Source: Mycobacterium sp. GA-1199 (GTDB lineage Bacteria; Actinomycetota; Actinomycetes; Mycobacteriales; Mycobacteriaceae). Taken from it: 64,000 nt of DNA. The stretch lies in the NCBI RefSeq assembly GCF_001500045.1, contig NZ_LQIX01000045.1:62001-126000 (forward strand). Direction: 5' to 3'. The position numbers were made by a program, and so were the translations under genes. Under the pieces are notes generated by a model, which was not told where the DNA came from, made no database searches, and was given only the letters and a program-made list of their open reading frames with translations. Below are positions 25,530-33,383 of the stretch, piece by piece; within the stretch, counting starts at the first letter, position 1, and each line of letters opens with the position of its first letter.

Positions 25530-26329
25530 GCACCGAGTTCGCCGCGCGGTACGGGCCGTGGGCCGTGATCGCGGGGGCGTCGGAGGGCATCGGCGCCGAG
25601 ACGGCCGACCAATTGGCCTCGCTCGGGCTCAATCTCGTCGTGATCGCGCGCAACGGGGCCCTGCTCGACCAGGTCGCCGCGGCGACGCGTGATCGGCACG
25701 GCGTCCAGGTGCATGTTCTCGCGCAGGATCTGACCGCCCCCGACATGGTCGCCAAGGTCGCCACCGCGACCGCGGGCCTCGAGGTGGGGCTGGTCGTCTA
25801 CAACGCCGGCGCCTCCGATCGCACGACGACATTCCTGGAGAACGACTTCGACTACTCGCTCAAGCAGGTCGCGCTCGACTGCGTCGGGCCGATGGCGCTG
25901 GCCCGCCACTTCGGACCCGCCATGGTCGAACGCGGTCGCGGCGGCATCGTGATCGTCGCCTCACTGGCCTGCCTGGCCGGATCGGCGACGCTGGCCGTCT
26001 ACTCCGCGGTGAAGGCGTTCCAACACACCTTCGCCGAGGGGCTGTGGGCGGAGCTGCGGCCGCACGGCGTGGACGTCTGCTGCACGCCGCTCGGCATGAC
26101 CTACACCCCGGCGCTGGCCCGGATGGGTGTCGAGTACGACCCGCAGACGCAGATGCGCTCGGAGGACGTCGCCGCCGAGATCATCGCGAACATCGGCAAC
26201 GGGCCCACGTACGTCGTCGGCGAGAACAACCGCGCCATGGCATCGCAGGTGTGGACGGTCGACCGGCGCACTCTGGTCGAGATGATCAGCGCGGCCTCAA
26301 CCGATTTCGCCGCCAAGAGAAAGGGCTGA
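25526..26329 (+). CDS. Short-chain dehydrogenase/reductase
   Basis: A 267-residue SDR with GASEGIG cofactor motif, NAGA, and YSAVK as the catalytic Tyr-Lys pair preceded by VASLAC. An Arg/Asn pair after the second strand (VVIARNG) suggests NADP(H). GTG 25526 overlaps the SnoaL stop codon (GTGA), so translation is probably coupled; the longer frame from 25463 has no ribosome site. It acts with the alcohol dehydrogenase and VOC genes that follow directly. Confidence 0.88.
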   Translation: MSTEFAARYGPWAVIAGASEGIGAETADQLASLGLNLVVIARNGALLDQVAAATRDRHGVQVHVLAQDLTAPDMVAKVATATAGLEVGLVVYNAGASDRTTTFLENDFDYSLKQVALDCVGPMALARHFGPAMVERGRGGIVIVASLACLAGSATLAVYSAVKAFQHTFAEGLWAELRPHGVDVCCTPLGMTYTPALARMGVEYDPQTQMRSEDVAAEIIANIGNGPTYVVGENNRAMASQVWTVDRRTLVEMISAASTDFAAKRKG

Positions 26330-26330
26330 G

Positions 26331-27350
26331 ATGCGAGCGGTGGTGTTGCGCGGCGGGAAGCTCGACGTCCGCGAGACGGCCGATCCCGAACCCGGGCCCG
26401 GGGAGCTGCTGATCAAGCCGCTGGCGGCGGCGATCTGCGCCTCGGACGTGCACTACATGGACCATCCGAATTCGTCGCCGCGGTTCCTATGGGATGCGGA
26501 CCGCGACACCGTGATGGGCCACGAGTTCGTCGGCGAGGTGGTGGGCCACGGACCCGACTGCTCGGGTGACTTCCCGGTCGGAACACGGGTCACCAGCATG
26601 CCGATCCTGATCCGCGCGGGTCAGGAGCCACTGGTGATCGGACATCATCCCGACGCCCACGGCGCGTTCGGAGAGCTGATGGTGGTGTCGGAGATGATGT
26701 CGCGGCGCGTGCCCGACGCGGTGCCGAACGACACTGTCGCGCTGGTGGACGCGTTCGCCGTGGGGGAGTACTACGTGCGGTGTTCGGGTGTGGGGCCGGG
26801 CGACCTTCCGCTGGTCATCGGCGCGGGCGCCATCGGGCTGTCCACCGTCGCCGCGCTCAAGGCGCGCGGCCTCGCCCCGATCGTGGTGTCGGACTACAGC
26901 GACGACCGTCTGCGCTACGCCGCCGAGTTCGGCGCCGACGTCCTCGTCAACCCCGCAGAGCGCGATCCCTATGAGGTCTGGCGGGAAACGTTTCGCGCCA
27001 ACGGATTCCAGACCACGCAGGTGATCTTCGAGTGCGTGGGCGCCAACGGCCTGATGCAGACCATTGTCGACAACTGCGAATTCCTGGCGCGAGTGCATGC
27101 CGCGGGCGGCTGGTACGACGCTGGCACCATCGACTGCACCGCTGCCACGCACAAGGGCATGACGATCCAGTTCGGCGGGGGACCCCACCCGCAGGACTGG
27201 TACGGCACGCTCGACGCGGTCGTCGACGGCCGCCTCGATCCGTCGCCGAGCATCGGGGCGACGATCGGCCTCGACGGCGTGCCCGAGGCCCTCGATCAGG
27301 TCCGCAAAGGGCTTGGGCCGCCGCGCATTGTGGTTCATCCGGAGGTGTGA
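26331..27350 (+). CDS. Zinc-type medium-chain alcohol dehydrogenase
   Basis: A 339-residue MDR-family oxidoreductase. The catalytic zinc ligands include Cys36 (ICASD) and the GHEFVGEVVG block; the Rossmann motif is GAGAIG. The four-cysteine lobe that holds the structural zinc in horse-liver-type enzymes is absent. There is only one base between the preceding SDR and this gene, and one shared base with the VOC gene. It probably oxidises an alcohol intermediate to ketone or aldehyde. Confidence 0.9.
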   Translation: MRAVVLRGGKLDVRETADPEPGPGELLIKPLAAAICASDVHYMDHPNSSPRFLWDADRDTVMGHEFVGEVVGHGPDCSGDFPVGTRVTSMPILIRAGQEPLVIGHHPDAHGAFGELMVVSEMMSRRVPDAVPNDTVALVDAFAVGEYYVRCSGVGPGDLPLVIGAGAIGLSTVAALKARGLAPIVVSDYSDDRLRYAAEFGADVLVNPAERDPYEVWRETFRANGFQTTQVIFECVGANGLMQTIVDNCEFLARVHAAGGWYDAGTIDCTAATHKGMTIQFGGGPHPQDWYGTLDAVVDGRLDPSPSIGATIGLDGVPEALDQVRKGLGPPRIVVHPEV

Positions 27351-27880
27351 TGAGGATCCTTCCCGGGCCGATCCGTCAGATCGGTTATGTCGTCACCGAT
27401 ATCGACCGGGCCATCGCGAGTTGGCTCGAGCTCGGGGTCGGGCCCTGGTTCGTCATGCGGGATCTCACGCTCTCCGCGCAGTATCGCGGTGAGCCGTGCG
27501 AGATCACCCAGTCGCTGGCGCTGAGCAATAGCGGTGACATGCAGGTGGAGCTGATCCAGCAACAGAGTGCGGCCCCGAGCGTCTTCACCGAGTTTCTCGA
27601 CGCCCACGGCGAGGGCTTCCACCAGTTCGCCTACTGGGCAAGCGATTTCGATGCCACCATGCGGTCCGTCGCTGAGGCGGGGTGGCCGGTCGTGTGGTCG
27701 GGCGGGGAGGACGTCGGCACCCGCTTCGCCTACGTCGAACCACCAGCCGGTCCCGCCCTTGTCGCACAGATCATCGAGATCATGGAACTGACCGAAATCA
27801 CCAGCGGTATGGCGGCCTTCGTCCGCGACGCCGCCGCGAATTGGGACGGCAGCGACCCGATCCGCGTTCTGGGCGGGTAG
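27350..27880 (+). CDS. VOC-fold (glyoxalase/bleomycin-resistance type) protein
   Basis: A 176-residue VOC-superfamily protein (QIGYVVTDIDRAIASWLELGVGPW; EFLDAHGEGFHQFAYWASDFDA). The His in GFHQFAYW and the Glu in MQVELIQQ are candidate metal ligands. Members include dioxygenases, epimerases and lyases. The start ATG 27350 shares a base with the stop of the alcohol dehydrogenase gene, so this is the last gene of the SnoaL operon. It is followed by an intergenic inverted repeat. Specific chemistry unknown. Confidence 0.85.
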   Translation: MRILPGPIRQIGYVVTDIDRAIASWLELGVGPWFVMRDLTLSAQYRGEPCEITQSLALSNSGDMQVELIQQQSAAPSVFTEFLDAHGEGFHQFAYWASDFDATMRSVAEAGWPVVWSGGEDVGTRFAYVEPPAGPALVAQIIEIMELTEITSGMAAFVRDAAANWDGSDPIRVLGG

Positions 27881-27888
27881 TCGCGGCG

Positions 27889-27950
27889 CGCGAGCGTCCG
27901 CTGTGTGCCGACAAACCGCGGCGTGTCGCGTGCAAACGCGGGCGCTCGCG
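27889..27950. repeat. Long inverted repeat between convergent genes
   Basis: Thirteen-base arms with one mismatch: CGCGAGCGTCCGC (27889-27901) and GCGGGCGCTCGCG (27938-27950), enclosing GTGCCGACA and CGGCGTGTCGCG. The interior resembles the element at 51504-51568 (GCACGCCGACACGCCGCG), which points to a common origin. It lies between the convergent VOC and enoyl-CoA hydratase genes. Confidence 0.7.
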
Positions 27951-27973
27951 GCGGGGTGGGGTGGGGCGCCGGA

Positions 27974-28690
27974 TCACTTGGCGCGGTTCATCGCCTTGTC
28001 GGCGGCTGCCCAGTGCTCGTCGGACACCCACAGCCGCGCGAACGCGTCGACGGCCTCGTCGGTCGAGGCGCCCTTCATCACCCGCTTGATCTCGCCGGCC
28101 GCCCGGTGGGCGAGCTTGCGGGCGATCGCGCGCCAGTCGTCGTCGAACGACTCCCGCGCCAGCACCTGATCGACCAGACCGACGCGCTGGGCCTCCTCGG
28201 CTGTGAGGATGGTGCCGGTGCCGGCCAGCAGCAGTGCCTTGCTGTATCCGACGATGTCGACCAACCGCTCGGCGCCGCCCCAGGCGGGCATGATCTCGAG
28301 CGCCACCTGGTTGAAGCCGATCTTGATATCCGAGGCGGCCAGCCGGATGTCGGCCGCGGTCGCGAACTCCGCGCCGCCGCCGAGCGCGTGACCGTTGAGC
28401 ACCGCGATGGTGACGCCGGGAAACGTGGCGATGCGATCGCACACCGCGCGCATCTGCCTGGCCATGGCGGCCGCGTCAGCCTCGGTGCGCAATGCGGCGA
28501 GCTGTTTGAGGTCACCGCCCGATACGAACGCCCGGTCGCCCGCACCCCTGATCACCAGCGCGGTCGCACCCTGCGCTTCGTCGAGCGCGGCGTCGAGTTG
28601 CTCCATGGTCTCGGGCGCGATCGCGTTGCGTGCTTCCGGTCGGTCGATGGTGATGACCGCCAAGCCGTCGTCGAACTCGAGGTCCACCAT
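27974..28690 (-). CDS. Enoyl-CoA hydratase/isomerase (crotonase) family protein
   Basis: A 238-residue crotonase. The oxyanion-hole segment is FVSGGDLKQL and the second is NGHALGGGAEFA, which keeps the first catalytic Glu of hydratases. The second Glu (in the usual PEILLG) is Ala or Val here (FNQVALEIMP), so simple hydration is in doubt. ATG 28690 has GGAGAA upstream. A much longer open frame on this strand (to 30607) is antisense to the acyl-CoA synthetase and not coding. It is divergent from that synthetase with a shared operator. Confidence 0.88.
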   Translation of the reverse strand: MVDLEFDDGLAVITIDRPEARNAIAPETMEQLDAALDEAQGATALVIRGAGDRAFVSGGDLKQLAALRTEADAAAMARQMRAVCDRIATFPGVTIAVLNGHALGGGAEFATAADIRLAASDIKIGFNQVALEIMPAWGGAERLVDIVGYSKALLLAGTGTILTAEEAQRVGLVDQVLARESFDDDWRAIARKLAHRAAGEIKRVMKGASTDEAVDAFARLWVSDEHWAAADKAMNRAK

Positions 28691-28712
28691 CAGACGTTCT
28701 CCATTTGCGATA

Positions 28713-28741
28713 TTGGCATTCTCGGTTTCAGAGAATAGCAT
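28713..28741 (+). promoter_or_regulatory. Promoter with embedded ATTCTC-N7-GAGAAT operator
   Basis: TTGGCA (28713-28718), 17 bases, then TAGCAT (28736-28741) makes a good sigma-A-type promoter for the acyl-CoA synthetase. The perfect inverted repeat ATTCTC-N7-GAGAAT (28718-28736) fills exactly the spacer between the boxes. A bound repressor would exclude RNA polymerase. Confidence 0.65.
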
Positions 28742-28780
28742 CGCCTCGAGTCGGAGCAGCCGCCTGAGTGTGGGGAGTCC

Positions 28781-30388
28781 ATGCGCAACATCCCGGTCGA
28801 GCTGACCAAACGCTACGAGGAGAAAGGCTGGTGGACCCGGGACACGCTCGGTGAACTGTTGGCCCGCCACCTGGCCGCCAATCCGGACACCGGGTTTTGG
28901 GTGCACTCCGATGTGCGTCCGTTCGCGGGCACCTTCGCCGACGTCGAACTGCAGGCCCGTCGCCTGGCGGCCGGCCTGCACAAACGCGGGGTCGGTCCCG
29001 GAGACGTGGTCGCGCTCCAGCTGCCGAACTGGATGGAGGCCGCCGTCGCGTTCTGGGCATCCACCTTCCTGGGTGCGGTCGTGGTGCCGATCGTGCACTT
29101 CTACGGTCGCAAGGAACTCGCCCACATCCTGCCCACCGCGCGGCCGAAGGTCTTCATCACCACGCGCGAATTCGGCCGGATGAAATTTCAGCCCGACCTG
29201 GCCGCCGAGGTCCCGATCGTGGCGCTGGTGGGGGCCGACGAGCGCTTGCGCGAGGAGCATGTCCACAGCTTCGACGACCTTCTCGACGACGACCCGATGA
29301 CGGGCACATTGGCCACCGATCCGGCGGGTCCGGCGCTGATCGCGTTCACCTCGGGTACTACGAGCAAGCCGAAAGGCGTTGTGCACAGCCATCAGACGCT
29401 GGGTTTCGAAACCCGCCAGCTGCTGGAGAACTATCCCAAGGACCGCGGGAGACAGCTCACGGCGACGCCGATCGGTCACTTCATCGGAATGCTGGGTGCG
29501 TTCCTCATCCCGGTGCTCGAGGGCGCCCCGATCGATTTGTGCGACGTATGGGATCCCGGCAAGGTGCTCAAACTCATGGAGACGCAAGGTTTGTCGATCG
29601 GCGGTGGGCCGCCGTACTTCGTCACCAGCCTGCTCGACCATCCGGACTGCACCGACGCGCACCGTTCTCGGTTCACCACCGTCGGCCTCGGGGGGTCCAC
29701 GGTCCCCGCTGCGGTGACGCGCCGACTGGCCGACATGGGGTTCTTCGTCTTCCGTTCCTACGGCAGCACCGAGCACCCGTCCATCACCGGCTCGCGGCCG
29801 ACCGCGCCCGAGGACAAACGGCTCTACACCGACGGCGACCCGCGTCCCGGCGTGGAGATCAAACTCACCGAGGACGGCGAAATCCTCTCGCGCGGACCGG
29901 ATCTGTGTCTGGGCTACACCGACGACGAGATGACCGAGCGGGCGTTCGACGACGAGGGTTGGTATCACACCGGCGACGTCGGAGTGCTCGACGAGGACGG
30001 CTATCTGACCATCACGGACCGCAAGGCCGACGTGATCATCCGTGGGGGAGAGAACATCTCCGCACTCGAGGTTGAGGAGGTGCTGCTCGGTATGCCCGGT
30101 GTGGCCGAAGCCGTCGTGGTCGCCGCGCCCGACAACCGGCTCGGTGAGCGTACCGCCGCGGTGCTTCGCATCCGGTCGGGCGGCAGCATGCCGACGCTCG
30201 AGGAGGTGCGCACCCACTTCAAGCGCGCGGGTGTCGCGATCCAGAAGTGGCCCGAGGAACTGCACGAGGTGCCCGAGGGCGAGGACTATCCGCGCACCGC
30301 GAGCGGCAAGGTCCAGAAGTTCGTCCTGCGGGAGCAGGTGCGAGCCAGCAGCGCCGCGACTCTCGCGAGGCGTACAACAGGGTCGTGA
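28781..30388 (+). CDS. Acyl-CoA synthetase (FadD-type, AMP-forming)
   Basis: A 535-residue ANL-superfamily ligase that activates a carboxylic acid with ATP and CoA. Motifs: FTSGTTSKPKGV (P-loop), SYGSTEH, GWYHTGD, the hinge ITDRKADVIIRGGENIS, and the C-terminal catalytic Lys in PRTASGKVQK. It is divergent from the crotonase. The last nine codons lie in the first copy of a 57-bp tandem repeat, so the C-terminus may have changed during the repeat's spread. It probably activates the same or a related acid as the second synthetase at 31779. Confidence 0.93.
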   Translation: MRNIPVELTKRYEEKGWWTRDTLGELLARHLAANPDTGFWVHSDVRPFAGTFADVELQARRLAAGLHKRGVGPGDVVALQLPNWMEAAVAFWASTFLGAVVVPIVHFYGRKELAHILPTARPKVFITTREFGRMKFQPDLAAEVPIVALVGADERLREEHVHSFDDLLDDDPMTGTLATDPAGPALIAFTSGTTSKPKGVVHSHQTLGFETRQLLENYPKDRGRQLTATPIGHFIGMLGAFLIPVLEGAPIDLCDVWDPGKVLKLMETQGLSIGGGPPYFVTSLLDHPDCTDAHRSRFTTVGLGGSTVPAAVTRRLADMGFFVFRSYGSTEHPSITGSRPTAPEDKRLYTDGDPRPGVEIKLTEDGEILSRGPDLCLGYTDDEMTERAFDDEGWYHTGDVGVLDEDGYLTITDRKADVIIRGGENISALEVEEVLLGMPGVAEAVVVAAPDNRLGERTAAVLRIRSGGSMPTLEEVRTHFKRAGVAIQKWPEELHEVPEGEDYPRTASGKVQKFVLREQVRASSAATLARRTTGS

Positions 30389-30516
30389 TCCTTGCCGATC
30401 CACAGCCCTGGTGTAACTCTCGCGAGGCGTACAACAGGGTCGTGATCCGGGCCGATCTACCGCCCTGGTGTAACTCTCGCGAACGAATTCGGGACTCTCG
30501 CGAACGAATTGGGACC
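30361..30516. repeat. 57-bp direct repeat plus short TCTCGCGA repeats
   Basis: Two 57-base units (30361-30417 and 30418-30474) differ at four positions. Unit one includes the acyl-CoA synthetase stop codon. They are followed by two 21-base units, each starting TCTCGCGAACGAATT (30475-30495 and 30496-30516). All four copies begin with TCTCGCGA, which contains the palindrome TCGCGA. The array ends about 20 bases upstream of the amidohydrolase promoter. Confidence 0.85.
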
Positions 30517-30535
30517 CGATCAGACCGTCAGCACG

Positions 30536-30569
30536 TTGCGCACCCGACACCAATGAGAATAGGATTCTC
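30536..30569 (+). promoter_or_regulatory. Promoter of the amidohydrolase operon with GAGAAT-N3-ATTCTC site
   Basis: TTGCGC (30536-30541) and TAGGAT (30560-30565) are 18 bases apart, 27 bases upstream of the start codon. The perfect inverted repeat GAGAATAGGATTCTC (30555-30569) covers the -10 box. It uses the same half-sites as the 19-bp repeat but in the opposite arm order, so it may be a different reading of the same protein's site. Confidence 0.55.
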
Positions 30570-30591
30570 CAGAGAAGAAAAGGAGTGTTCC

Positions 30592-31782
30592 ATGGGACAA
30601 CTTTCACACCGGGTCGACATCCCGTTTCCGCTGTTCGATGCGGACAACCATCTCTACGAGCCGCCCGAGGCGATGACGAAGTACCTGCCCAAGGAGTACA
30701 AGGACATCGTCCAGTACGTCGAGGTCAACGGGCGCACCAAGATCGCCATCAAGGGCCAGATCAGCAACTACATCCCGAACCCGACGTTCTCCGTGGTGGC
30801 CAAGCCGGGCGCCTGGGAGGAGTACTTCAAGTTCGGCAACCCGGACGGTAAGAGCAAGCGCGAACTGTTCGGTGAGCCGATGCGCTCGATCCCGGCGTTC
30901 TTCGAGCCCGCACCGCGGCTGGAGCTGATGGACGAGCTGGGCGTTGACCGGTCGCTGATGTTCCCGACGCTGGCCAGCCTCATCGAGGAGCGGCTGCGCG
31001 ACGATCCGGTCGCCATCCACGTGATCATCCACTCGCTGAACCAGTGGCTGGACGAGGTGTGGGGCTTCAACTATCAGAACCGCATCTTCACTACGCCGGT
31101 GATCACGCTGCCGATCGTCGAGAAGGCGATCGAGGAACTGGAGTGGGCGGTCGCCCGCGGCGCCCGCGCCATCCTGATCCGCCCGGCGCCGGTGCCCGGC
31201 TTCCGTGGTCCCCGCTCGTTCGCATTGCCCGAGTTCGACCCGTTCTGGGAGCGGGTTGTCCACCACGACATCTTCGTCGGGATGCACTCGTCTGACAGCG
31301 GTTATTCCCGCTACACCTCGGAGTGGGACGGCGCCGCGCAGGAGATGCTGCCGTTCCAGACCAACGCGATGTCGATCCTCAACGAGTGGCGCCCGATTCA
31401 GGACGCGGTGGCCTCGTGGGTGATTCACGGTGCGCTGTTCCGGCATCCGAAGCTCAAGGTCGGCATCGTCGAGGCCGGTTCGAAGTGGATGTTCCCGCTG
31501 CTGGATTCGATGGCCGAGGTGTACAAGAAGGCGCCGGAGGCGTTCCTGGGCAATCCGATCGAGGAGATCAAGAACCGCATCTACGTCAGCCCGTTCTACG
31601 AGGAGGGCATCGACGACCTGATCAACCTGATCGGCGTGGACCAGGTGCTCTACGGTTCCGACTGGCCGCACCCGGAGGGCCTGGCCGAACCGACGCACTA
31701 CGTCACCGCGCTCGAACACCTCTCGGTCGAGGATCAGGCGAAGATCATGGGCGGCAACCTGGGTCGCCTCGTCACCGTGTGA
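30592..31782 (+). CDS. Amidohydrolase-superfamily TIM-barrel metalloenzyme
   Basis: A 396-residue protein of the amidohydrolase-2/ACMSD type. The N-terminal DADNHLYEPP gives the first metal-binding D-x-H pair, GMHSSDS a central His, and LYGSDWPHPEG the final Asp. Relatives hydrolyse or decarboxylate ring or side-chain intermediates. ATG 30592 has AAAGGAG upstream. It shares bases with the start of the acyl-CoA synthetase that follows, so the two form one operon controlled by the promoter at 30536-30565. Exact reaction unknown. Confidence 0.88.
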   Translation: MGQLSHRVDIPFPLFDADNHLYEPPEAMTKYLPKEYKDIVQYVEVNGRTKIAIKGQISNYIPNPTFSVVAKPGAWEEYFKFGNPDGKSKRELFGEPMRSIPAFFEPAPRLELMDELGVDRSLMFPTLASLIEERLRDDPVAIHVIIHSLNQWLDEVWGFNYQNRIFTTPVITLPIVEKAIEELEWAVARGARAILIRPAPVPGFRGPRSFALPEFDPFWERVVHHDIFVGMHSSDSGYSRYTSEWDGAAQEMLPFQTNAMSILNEWRPIQDAVASWVIHGALFRHPKLKVGIVEAGSKWMFPLLDSMAEVYKKAPEAFLGNPIEEIKNRIYVSPFYEEGIDDLINLIGVDQVLYGSDWPHPEGLAEPTHYVTALEHLSVEDQAKIMGGNLGRLVTV

Positions 31783-33242
31783 CGTCAGAACCCTGGGAGA
31801 CCATCCCCGCGATGGTCTTGAGCGCAGCGGACCGCTTCGGCGACGCGGAAGCGGTCGTCGACGGTCCGTTGCGCTTGTCCTTCTCCGAGTTGGTGCACCG
31901 GATCCGTTGTGCGGCGGGCGCTTTCGCGGACCTCGGGATCGCCAAAGGCGATCGACTGGCGATCTGGGCGCCGAACTCCGCCGACTGGATCGTCGCGGCG
32001 TTCGGTCTGCTGGTCGCCGGCGGGGTGCTCGTCCCGGTCAACACCCGGTTCAAGCCGGAGGAGGCGGCCGATGTGATCGGCCGCAGCGGCGCCAAGGCCG
32101 TGCTGGTGCAGAAGGACTTCCTCGGCCTGGACTATTCGGTGAGCACGGATGTGCCGGTGATCGACCTGGGGTCGGGCTTCCTGTCGGCCGGCCAGCCGTT
32201 CGATCGCGTCGGCGACCTCGCGGGTACCGACATCGCGGACGTCATCTTCACCTCGGGCACCACGGGCCGGCCCAAGGGCGCGATGATGAATCACCTCCAG
32301 ACGCTGCGCGCGTACGAGGAGTGGGCGACGCTCGCCGATCTGCGCCAGGGCGATCGCTACCTGATGATCAACCCGTATTTCCACACATTCGGGCTCAAGG
32401 CCGGACTCATCGCCTCGTTCTTACGAGGCGCCACGATGCTGCCGGTGTCCGCGTTCGACGTCGACCGGGTGGTTGAGCTGATCGAGCGCGAGTGCATCAC
32501 GATGCTCCCCGGCCCGCCGACGCTGTATCACTCCTTGCTGACCGTGGCCGACAAGGGACGGCTCGCATTTCTGCGGGCGGGCGTGACCGGCGCGGCCGAC
32601 ATCCCGGTGGAGCTGATCCGCCGGATCCGTGACGAGTTGCCGTTCGAAAGCCTGATGACCGGCTACGGGCTCACCGAAGCCGGCAATGTGACGTTGTCAC
32701 GCCCGGGAGACACCCCCGAGGACGTCGCGACGACTGCGGGCCTGCCGTGCGAGGACGTCGAGGTCCGCATCGCCGACGACGGCGAGGTGTTGGTGCGCGG
32801 CTACAACGTGATGCAGGGTTATCTCGACGACCCCGCTGCGACCGCCGAAGCGATCGATTCCGATGGCTTCCTGCACACCGGAGATCTCGGTGAGTTCACC
32901 GAGTCGGGCCGGCTGCGTATCGTCGGGCGCAAGAAGGACATGTTCATCGTCGGCGGATTCAACGCCTATCCCGCCGAGATCGAAGGCTTTCTCCTCGAGC
33001 ACCCCGCGGTGGCTCAGGCCGCGGTCATCGGGGTTCCGGACGACAGGTTGGGGCAGGTGGGGAAGGCGTTCGTCGTCCTCAGCGCGGGTCACGATGACGT
33101 CACAGGTGAGGACCTCATTTCGTGGAGCCGGGAACGAATGGCGGGTTTCAAGGTGCCTCGCTCTGTAGAGTTCCTCGACAGCCTGCCGTTGAACGCCACC
33201 GGCAAGGTGATGAAGGACCGCCTTCTGGACAGTCGCCGCTGA
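31779..33242 (+). CDS. Acyl-CoA synthetase (FadD-type)
   Basis: A 487-residue ANL ligase. Motifs: FTSGTTGRPKGAM, MTGYGLTEAG, GFLHTGD, IVGRKKDMFIVGGFNAYP and the C-terminal NATGKVMKDRL with catalytic Lys. The segment YLMINPYFHTFGLKAG is like that of FadD3-type enzymes that activate ring-degradation acids in the steroid pathway, but this is only a resemblance. GTG 31779 overlaps the stop codon of the amidohydrolase gene; a longer frame to 31323 is antisense-like noise within that gene. It has less than half identity by eye to the synthetase at 28781. Confidence 0.9.
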   Translation: MTSEPWETIPAMVLSAADRFGDAEAVVDGPLRLSFSELVHRIRCAAGAFADLGIAKGDRLAIWAPNSADWIVAAFGLLVAGGVLVPVNTRFKPEEAADVIGRSGAKAVLVQKDFLGLDYSVSTDVPVIDLGSGFLSAGQPFDRVGDLAGTDIADVIFTSGTTGRPKGAMMNHLQTLRAYEEWATLADLRQGDRYLMINPYFHTFGLKAGLIASFLRGATMLPVSAFDVDRVVELIERECITMLPGPPTLYHSLLTVADKGRLAFLRAGVTGAADIPVELIRRIRDELPFESLMTGYGLTEAGNVTLSRPGDTPEDVATTAGLPCEDVEVRIADDGEVLVRGYNVMQGYLDDPAATAEAIDSDGFLHTGDLGEFTESGRLRIVGRKKDMFIVGGFNAYPAEIEGFLLEHPAVAQAAVIGVPDDRLGQVGKAFVVLSAGHDDVTGEDLISWSRERMAGFKVPRSVEFLDSLPLNATGKVMKDRLLDSRR

Positions 33243-33337
33243 GCGTATGCGTAGCGCGTAAATAGCATTTCCGCAGGAAGACGGTTGTTTGCCGGGCGGT
33301 GCCTCCGCAGGTATCGTCGCGGCGATACTCAAAAATC

Positions 33338-33352
33338 GATAATGGCATTCTC
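33338..33352. promoter_or_regulatory. GAGAAT-type site upstream of the Mce-associated genes
   Basis: GATAATGGCATTCTC (33338-33352) is an imperfect inverted repeat with the half-site ATTCTC; its reverse complement, GAGAATGCCATTATC, is close to GAGAATGCCAATATC at 28709-28723. GATAAT may be the -10 box. It lies 32 bases upstream of the GTG start of the first Mce-associated gene and may link these genes to the mce operon's regulation. Confidence 0.35.
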
Positions 33353-33383
33353 ACAAGTGGTGAAGCAGACAAGGAGGGCGCTT

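Noticed and set aside
27974..30607. 877-codon open frame on the minus strand
   Set aside because: Only the last 238 codons are a crotonase. The rest is the antisense of the acyl-CoA synthetase, rich in His/Arg and lacking domain features.
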